From: Persicaria tinctoria
Lineage: Eukaryota > Streptophyta > Magnoliopsida > Caryophyllales > Polygonaceae
Direction: 5' to 3'
NCBI GenBank assembly: GCA_037127255.1
Contig: JBANSL010000014.1
Coordinates: 69,423,646-69,487,645 of the forward strand
DNA length: 64,000 nucleotides
The position numbers and the translations under genes were made by a program. The notes under the pieces were generated by a model, which saw only the letters and a program-made list of their open reading frames with translations, was not told the DNA's origin and made no database searches. Below, piece by piece: positions 57,525 through 64,000 of the stretch (position 1 is the first letter of the stretch; every line of letters begins with the position of its first letter).

Positions 57525-57665
57525 GACTTTTGTTCCTAAGTGAATTTTATCCTCTATAGGTCCCAAGTTACTTGACTTAGCTTTTACCTCGAGTGAATTT
57601 TATCCTCCTTAAATCCCAGGCTACTAGACTTTTACTCTTAAGTGAATTTTATCCTCTTTAGTCAT
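57525..57665 (+). repeat. Three-copy degenerate tandem repeat (~52 bp)
   Basis: AAGTGAATTTTATCCTC occurs at about 57538, 57591 (GAGTGAATTTTATCCTC) and 57641. The copies are separated by related spacers (GGTCCCAAGTTACTTGACTT / AATCCCAGGCTACTAGACTT). Confidence 0.8.
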
Positions 57666-59200
57666 CTCTATGAAGCACAAATGGTACACTCAATCATACA
57701 CATTGTTTGTTTTGTTGCTCAAGCGGCCTTTTGTTGTGTGCTTGATTCCTTTCTTGTTAATAGATCAGTCCTCATTTTTGTTGCTCATACATCAATATCA
57801 AAAGGATCTGGAACATGAAACCGATGAATTGTTCAAATGTCCTTCTATGGGTATGTTTCATTACTTTCTTGCTCCGCTAGATGGCTCATTAAGTATTTAC
57901 AAATCAAGCACTTGCTAAACTTTGTATGTTTCATTCCTTTCTTGCTTTTTGGGATTTGGTAGGTGGACAATTTATTTAGGAAAATCTTAAGATAAGTTGA
58001 TTGAGAAAATAGGGAAATGACTCTTTTAGTTGATAACTTGAATGTCTATGGTCATAAATAAATATAAGTAGTATTTTGTCCATTTATGTTGTGAGCTTCA
58101 TCGGTGAGTGGGAGCTATTACTTTTAATCTTCATCCAGTGCAGGCCACATGGTGAATATACTGAATCTGAGGTTTGAGGAGCGAGAATTTGGTTACTATC
58201 AAAACAAGTCATACAACACAAGCAGTGGCCTTTGGATCCATCATTTACAACTGCGGCACAAATAGATGTTATGTTAAAACCGTTTGCTTGCTTATGTGGT
58301 TAACTTAAAATTGTCTTTGGTTCTCAGTCGAGAGGTTGAATTTAATCATTTAACAAAAGTTTGCGTATATTAAGGTTCAGTATTACATACATTTGTGTGA
58401 AAATATGTAGAGATCCAATACCGATGCCCAAGTCAATCTAGATTTTCATAAATCAAATTCAATAAATATTCAGGAGCTTGAATTTTCCTCTTGCTGGTTG
58501 TAAACTTTCTGTTGATTTAAGTAGAAGTGTTGTTGGGCCATTAGGTAACTATGGTTTCCCTCAAAAAGTTATCTACCATGTTGCAATATGATAAATTCCA
58601 ATCCTTTAAAATCAAAAAAAAAAAAAAAAAAAGATAAATTCCAATCCTTCTGCTTTGCAGAGGAAAGACTGCTACCCTTAATTAAGAGTCTGTCGGCTAC
58701 CATGCTCTTCGAACTCACAATGAGGTTCTGCTGGGCCCTCTTTTCCAGGTTTTTACCAAACTCATTGATCTGGAACAGTGAATATCTGAAACTTTACAAT
58801 CATGAAAACATATCCGTATCTGATCATGGAGGGGGAGCTAGAAATAATTGGGCTAGTCGCTAGCTATCATTAGGTTTGTTTTCCTATTGGCTAACCTCAT
58901 TTTTTGCTGTTCTTACACAAAGTCGCTAGATACTGTTTTTTCTTGGTGTTATCTATGAGATTTTTCATAACACTCAGTTCAGTGCGGAGAAGAACTTCCG
59001 TAGGATTAAAATTAGCTATATACGTGTGTTTCTTCTTCATGGTCGTTGCCAGGTAATTTGAATTTCTTTTACCTGTTTTTCCTTTCCTTTTCTTTCTTTA
59101 TTATTTTCTGGCTTCTTTCCCTTGCTTCTTTTTGTTTAATTAAACATCACCCATAAAAGAACCTGCAAAATGCTTCTTCCCTATAATAAATTATAATCAA
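57666..59200. other. Intergenic with exon-like remnants, not assigned
   Basis: 58142-58260 follows an AG (CAG|GCCACATGG) and is open (HMVNILNLRFEEREFGYYQN). 58660-58790 is open on the - strand ([20 protein letters not shown]). I recognise neither. ATAAATTCCAATCCTT is repeated on both sides of a poly(A) run (58618-58633), which could be a small retroposon target duplication. Confidence 0.35.
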
Positions 59201-62200
59201 CCCACGAGAAAGAGAGCTCCCTTCCTTAAAACTTTTTCCCTAGCTTATTTACTTCCTCTTCGGCCGCATCAGCAACCTGTGCAAGAGACCAATGAAATTT
59301 CAGGAATGAACTTACAGTGACATCAGCTGGAGTTGGACCGGGAACTGAAGGAATTTTAAGCAAAATTCCCAAAACCTTGTCATCTCGGATGATTTTTTAC
59401 TCATCATATGTATCTCCTGTTTTTTACAGCCTGCATTATCAAGACAAACAGCGAGACCTCCTTATTTGCAAAGGTGCTTGTTCTCTTCGGGAAAAAATAC
59501 TGATTTTTCCTGAGTTAAATATAATGGAGCATTTCAAACTCACCCAATAGATCGAGGAGCTTTTTTATTCAGGGTGAGGTGATGATTCATGAGCTTTAAG
59601 AATCCGAGCATTCACCTGTATGAAGAAAATGAACATTATTGCGCCTTCCAAAAGTTTCAAGGATAGAGAAGACCATCAATACCAAATGGATAAAGATCGA
59701 CATCAGTGCGCCTTCCAACAGTTTTAAGGATAAGACTCTTAAAATATGATTTTACTTTATCAAGAGAAAGCAACTCGTCAATGAACCTATCAAAAGAAGC
59801 ACAAAAAAGCATCTATATTCTAAGAAAACTATTTACTGAACAGATCTTTTTATAAAGACATTTATCTTATAAAAATAAAAAAAAACACATCAAGAGCATA
59901 TAAAGAGTAAGACTCCTTGTTTCAATGTCAAAGAGGTGATCTAAACATCTTGAAGGAACTTAAATGTTCTTATTTCAAACCGTAGTTTTCCTCCTGTAAG
60001 TTTCAGCATTGGAAGTTGCTGTTTTGGCAGTTTAGCCAAAATTAACAGGCAGAGGTGTATTTTGGTTGAGGAGAATTAGGACATATCATACCCAGCCATG
60101 CAATTAACAAGATGATAAACCAAGTCTTTCAAGGACAAAAGTGCATCTGTCAACACTTCATTCTTTATAGATCTAGGAAACATGTGCATAGACTATTTTT
60201 CCAGTACCTTCTTATTCTTATCGTACTTCTTCTTCCAATCAGCACAAGGGAACATTTCTTGCAAATGGAATATATCAGCCTGCAAAATAACAAGTGATAT
60301 AAGAGACTAATCAAGAGGAAGATTAAGGGAATAACATCTTTGAACAAAATTATATTTTTATTGAACAAAAGCCCTGTTACTGAATGATGCATTTTAGGGG
60401 GATCTTACCGTTCCAGTGAATTAAGCAGGTTAAAAATGACAACATAATCCCATTCTCAAGCGCTGCTTGCACACGAGCACTGACCATCATGCCAGGCACA
60501 AGAAGGTCTAGTGAAATACCACCCTTCAGATCTGTTTGTCTGTGACAAGTTTTGGGAATAAAAGAGTCAAATAAGGATAAATATCACAAGGGAAATGCAC
60601 AGAGAGAAGAAAATAATTAGGAACCAACCACAAACTTGGATGTTGTATCTGTGTCCCAACTCCCAACTTACATGAATAACCTTGTGGTCTTTATCAATAT
60701 TCCTTACAACACCCTAAATAAGTTGGCCAATGTTCACCTTAATCTCCCTGGAATCTGTAGAAGTTTACCGCGCTACTGCCACATAATTTATTGTCAATAA
60801 TGTCATTTGATGAAACAAAGGGTAATAATATATGTAAGATATTAGGGTTGAAGAACTTCACACTCATGCAATTAGATTGAACATTGAGAAATGAAGCTAA
60901 TGACTTCCAAGAGTTAATCTTGCCTATCGAGCTGCATAGATTAGGCATGTGGTGCACACTCTTATTGTTTAAATGAAACAATAATCAGAGAATCACATAA
61001 TTGATTAAAGAACAACAAATTAGTACAACGATAACCTCCCTAAGGCCATAAATCTACTAAAAATAGAATATATGGAAAGAAACTGATGGTTAATCAACAT
61101 CAGTATACTTGACTCTTTCCGATTTTCAAAAGACAACTACGTATAACAGATACCCCTATTTATTCATGAATTTAAAGTAATACCACAGAGGAGACAACAG
61201 AGAAATCAATTGGCAATAACTCTTTTAAGATACATAAAGTAGGTCCAATATGGCAGATAAGACACTTGCACTTTATTGATCAATTAGACAAAAAAGTGGC
61301 TGCTAGTAAATACCTTCAAGGTTTTTCTTTGGTGGGAATCCAGTAAAAGAAGGCAACCCAAAATGAAGAATATAACCGTGGTCTTCAATGCTTCTTACAT
61401 ATGAAGTGAGGACCCGGCAGACATGAAAATGTACATAGGCAATGAAGATTTAGAAATACATCATCATGTGGCTACAGAATAAAGTTCCATCAAAAAGAAC
61501 AAAACAGTAAAATAACGAACCCCTTCAATACTTCACCCCCTATTAAAGATGAGAAACTACAAACTATAACTACCCAGGCAAGGCAATACAGTTGCAAAAA
61601 GACCAATCTTTGTCAAAAACCCTAGCACTAAAGCAGATGCCTTTATTCCATCATAAACGAATATATGAATCCCTCATTTCAAATACTTTCCTTTTTGTAT
61701 AGTATAGAGGGGAAATAGATTGTTGAGATAACAAATATATGTTGCTGTAGTGAGAACAATCTAAATGTTGCATAAAAATATGAGTTCTAGCAAAAAGAAT
61801 GCTAAACACAAGAAAAACCTTACCATCCCTTTTTGAACAGCATCGAGAGTTATGCCTGTGTGCAACAAGGAAAGACATAATGAAACCCAGATCCTCTTTT
61901 TACTCGACTCCTTACGATCATCTTCAACTTGTGATACAACACTGGGAACAAGCTGACCAATTGAAATATGCTAAAAAGAAAATCATTCCCACCGTCCTGC
62001 AACAAGAGCGAATTGCTCAGATCAAGGACTAGCAAACAAACATAGTTACATACAGTACCCATTTGTTAAAACAGTTTGCCACAACAAAATCAGAAATTCA
62101 CGATGATCATGTGAGTAAGATGCCCATTTGCAATCTTGCAACCATCTAAATTGCTATTTCTACAAGGCTAAGATCACTCATTGAAGAATTAACATGTACT

Positions 62201-62350
62201 TTTTACCTTAATATCGACAGTTATGGCAGCATCAACCGCATCGTCTGCATGAACTAATCCACATAGGCCTCCAGGGTGACTAACTACAAGGTCCTTCTCA
62301 TTTACTTCAGAAATTATTCCCCACAGCTTCGTTCCAGGAGAGATGTTCTA
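59200..62350 (-). pseudogene. RRP5 (rRNA processing protein 5, S1-domain protein), degraded partial gene
   Basis: On the - strand, exons follow the protein order: 62350-62206 (NISPGTKLWGIISEVNEKDL, SHPGGLCGLVHADDAVDAA), 61970-61824 (HISIGQLVPSVVSQVEDDRK, WVSLCLSLLHTGITLDAVQK), about 61404-61316 (VRSIEDHGYILHFGLPSFTG), about 60537-60411 (TDLKGGISLDLLVPGMMVSA), about 60283-60165 (ADIFHLQEMFPCADWKKKYD), about 59410-59317 (VLGILLKIPSVPGPTPADVT) and about 59279-59200 (VADAAEEEVNKLGKKF). They cover the first S1 RNA-binding repeats of RRP5, a nucleolar factor for 40S and 60S rRNA processing. Stops lie in the 60.2 and 59.2 kb pieces. The start and the larger C-terminal part are missing. Confidence 0.85.
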
Positions 62351-63279
62351 TAATTTTTACAGAAGCGAAAAGTTTAATTGTATTATCCACTGTGATACAA
62401 AATATACTCCACAAGTAGTCTTCAACTACAGCTCTCAAGGGGATTATAATTTTCTTTTGTGATTAAGATCCAGATATAAACAATAGGGAAAAGATAACTT
62501 CCTTAATACTCCAACAAATACACGAATGTTCAGCAATCGTTTGGTGTCCAAAATTCCAATAAATACACGAATATTCAGCAATCGTGTTTGATTGTTCTGT
62601 ATTGCCAAAATAAGGTATAGTCACAGAAACAGGAGTGGTAAAGGAGCTTCTTCATGTTCACAGAAGGTAAAAATACCTTCCCAAGAACATCGATTAGGCA
62701 TACGATACGGATCACGTATTACCTACTAACATACACAAGCAATATGGATCGTGTACTGCCTACTAATATACACAATAATACCATCACTCATGTCTTAATT
62801 ACTTTTCTTTTTCCTTCTTTGGAGTTGAAACTCATCTTTTGAGCCGTCTTTTTTGTATTTGGATTTCCCATTCAATTTGGGAGTTCATTAATGCTCCCAA
62901 GTTCCTCTCACTTAAGTACTACTTCGGGGGAAGTCATTGAACCTCGGGGGAAGTCTGGCATGTCGTCGGCAATCTGCACAGGCAGAGCCTTGGACTCGTT
63001 AAAGTGTATATGTAAAAAAAAGTACTCTAATTTGAGACATGACTGGTTAATTTATTCAATCTTCTAAATTGTCAATATCAACTAATAAGAGTTACTTAAA
63101 GATGACCACTATCGATAATATTTGCCAATAATGCAAAAGGAGTTATTTTTCAGTAAAACTTATATGGCTAGCCTACTATTTTACATTTGAGATAGGCTAT
63201 AATGGTGGCCAGAGAGAGAAGAGTGGTTACCGCCTACTTACAAATACGATGTGTATACCAGATTATATCAAAATAGAAT
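62351..63279. other. Intergenic, nothing recognised
   Basis: ATACACGAATNTTCAGCAAT occurs twice (about 62518 and 62566). CCTCGGGGGAAGTC-like words repeat near 62920-62960. No gene. Confidence 0.4.
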
Positions 63280-63890
63280 AAAATAAACTCATGGATTTGG
63301 CATCTCAATGTTCCACCAAAAGTAAAAAAACTTCTTATGGAAGATTAACCAGGCAGGTTTTCCTACGAAAGTGCGCCTTGCCGAACAAGGGGTTCCACTA
63401 CCTACTACATGCGAAATCTGTAATGACAAGGCGGAAGATGCTACCCATGCTCTAATGGAATGTTGCTGCAATATTGTGGCCCGCGACCTCAATACTGGAA
63501 CCAGGGACTTCAGAAATATCCTTGCTTGGATGGGATCAGCTTTAACCAAAGAAATGAGGCAACAGCTAGGCGTGGTATGGTGGGCCAAGTGGTATTTCCG
63601 GAATCAATTTCTCTTTAGACAAGGACCTAAGGCAACCGATGATGCGATTTTGGGGTTCATAAAATGACATTCTGATGAATGGTTGCGAGCTTGTAAGTTT
63701 AGATGAGATAGATGAACTGGTTCCCACTGCCCAAAAGGCTGGAAAAAAGTAGCGCAGGTATCATCATTCGAGACTGGAGTGGCCGCCCTATTCATATGGC
63801 CTTCCAAAAAGCTTGGCCCTCAGAATCCTCTCATGGATGAAGCGCAAGCCTTAAGATTAGGTGTAACTGAAGCATCCAAACTACGTATAA
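63280..63890 (+). pseudogene. Non-LTR retrotransposon (LINE) remnant: RT zinc-binding region and RNase H piece
   Basis: The sequence reads HLNVPPKVKK..., then FPTKVRLAEQGVPLPTTCEI and CNDKAEDATHALMECCCN, the zf-RVT Cys/His motif found after the RT of plant L1-type LINEs. VVWWAKWYFRNQFLF follows. Beyond a stop at 63665, CPKGWKKVAQ and MDEAQALRLGVTEASK resemble the plant LINE/RNase H (RVT_3) C-terminus. The upstream RT is absent, and a stop splits the zf-RVT start near 63347. Confidence 0.78.
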
Positions 63891-63896
63891 ACTACG

Positions 63897-63944
63897 CATA
63901 GGATTTTATGACAATTTCTAAATCAATTGTCATAAAATCCTATG
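63897..63944. repeat. Perfect 20-bp inverted repeat with 8-base loop
   Basis: CATAGGATTTTATGACAATT (63897-63916) and its exact reverse complement (63925-63944) are separated by TCTAAATC. No T-run follows. It may be a miniature foldback element or a folded RNA. Confidence 0.9.
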
Positions 63945-64000
63945 AACAAGGGAGCTCAACAGCTTAACCCCCAAATTTTCGGAACCTAAACCCTAAAATT

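Overview
The window is nuclear DNA of a flowering plant, most likely a eudicot. The evidence is spliceosomal introns with plant-type borders, Ty1/copia retrotransposons primed by initiator tRNA-Met, Stowaway, Tourist, Mutator and Helitron-like DNA elements, a plant SINE-type tail, and exons of plant genes. These include a phi-class GST, a squamosa-promoter-binding (SBP) domain, plastid DXR, a sialyltransferase-like protein and an LRR-VIII receptor kinase. The species cannot be fixed from the sequence alone.

Left part (1-22.6 kb): nested Ty1/copia elements. Copia-1 (1-8686, + strand, 5' end outside the window) is split inside its RT by Copia-2 (2419-7834, TSD CGTTT). Copia-3 (11898-22015, - strand) is split inside one LTR by Copia-4 (17038-21972, TSD AATAC). 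Copia-4 is young (860-bp LTRs differing at about 6 positions) and encodes gag-protease-RT-RNase H but no integrase. The leader of Copia-2 holds a 459-bp TRIM-like segment bounded by an 18-bp direct repeat across the primer-binding site. A separate TRIM-like element sits at 22.1-22.6 kb.

Middle part (22.8-33.5 kb): DNA transposons. A Tourist-like MITE, two further inverted-repeat elements, and a 5161-bp Mutator-like element (24842-30002, 9-bp TSD AAGAATATA) that carries a captured PP2A-B55 exon, two opposed tRNA-like sequences and a nested Helitron-like element with a 781-bp tandem duplication. Then come a lone last exon of a phi-class GST, a broken PIF/Harbinger transposase with its DDE triad still present, and a 692-bp foldback MULE MITE (9-bp TSD TTTGTGTAT).

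Right part (33.5-64 kb): a chain of partial genes, nearly all on the + strand. They are sialyltransferase-like (exon order permuted), NEDD8-activating E1 catalytic subunit ECR1/UBA3, an SBP-box fragment, a second copy of the sialyltransferase-ECR1 chimera, an NT-C2 protein pseudogene, SKA1, GatA, DXR and an LRR-VIII receptor kinase, followed by an RRP5 pseudogene on the - strand and a LINE remnant. Two units look intact: an unrecognised two-exon gene (43647-45254) and a four-exon quinone oxidoreductase-like gene (53204-54853). The most unusual items are the integrase-less mobile Copia-4, the TRIM/Copia leader chimera, the MULE family with TIRs built of ~30-bp tandem units, and the exon-fragment chain with its permuted and fused pieces.
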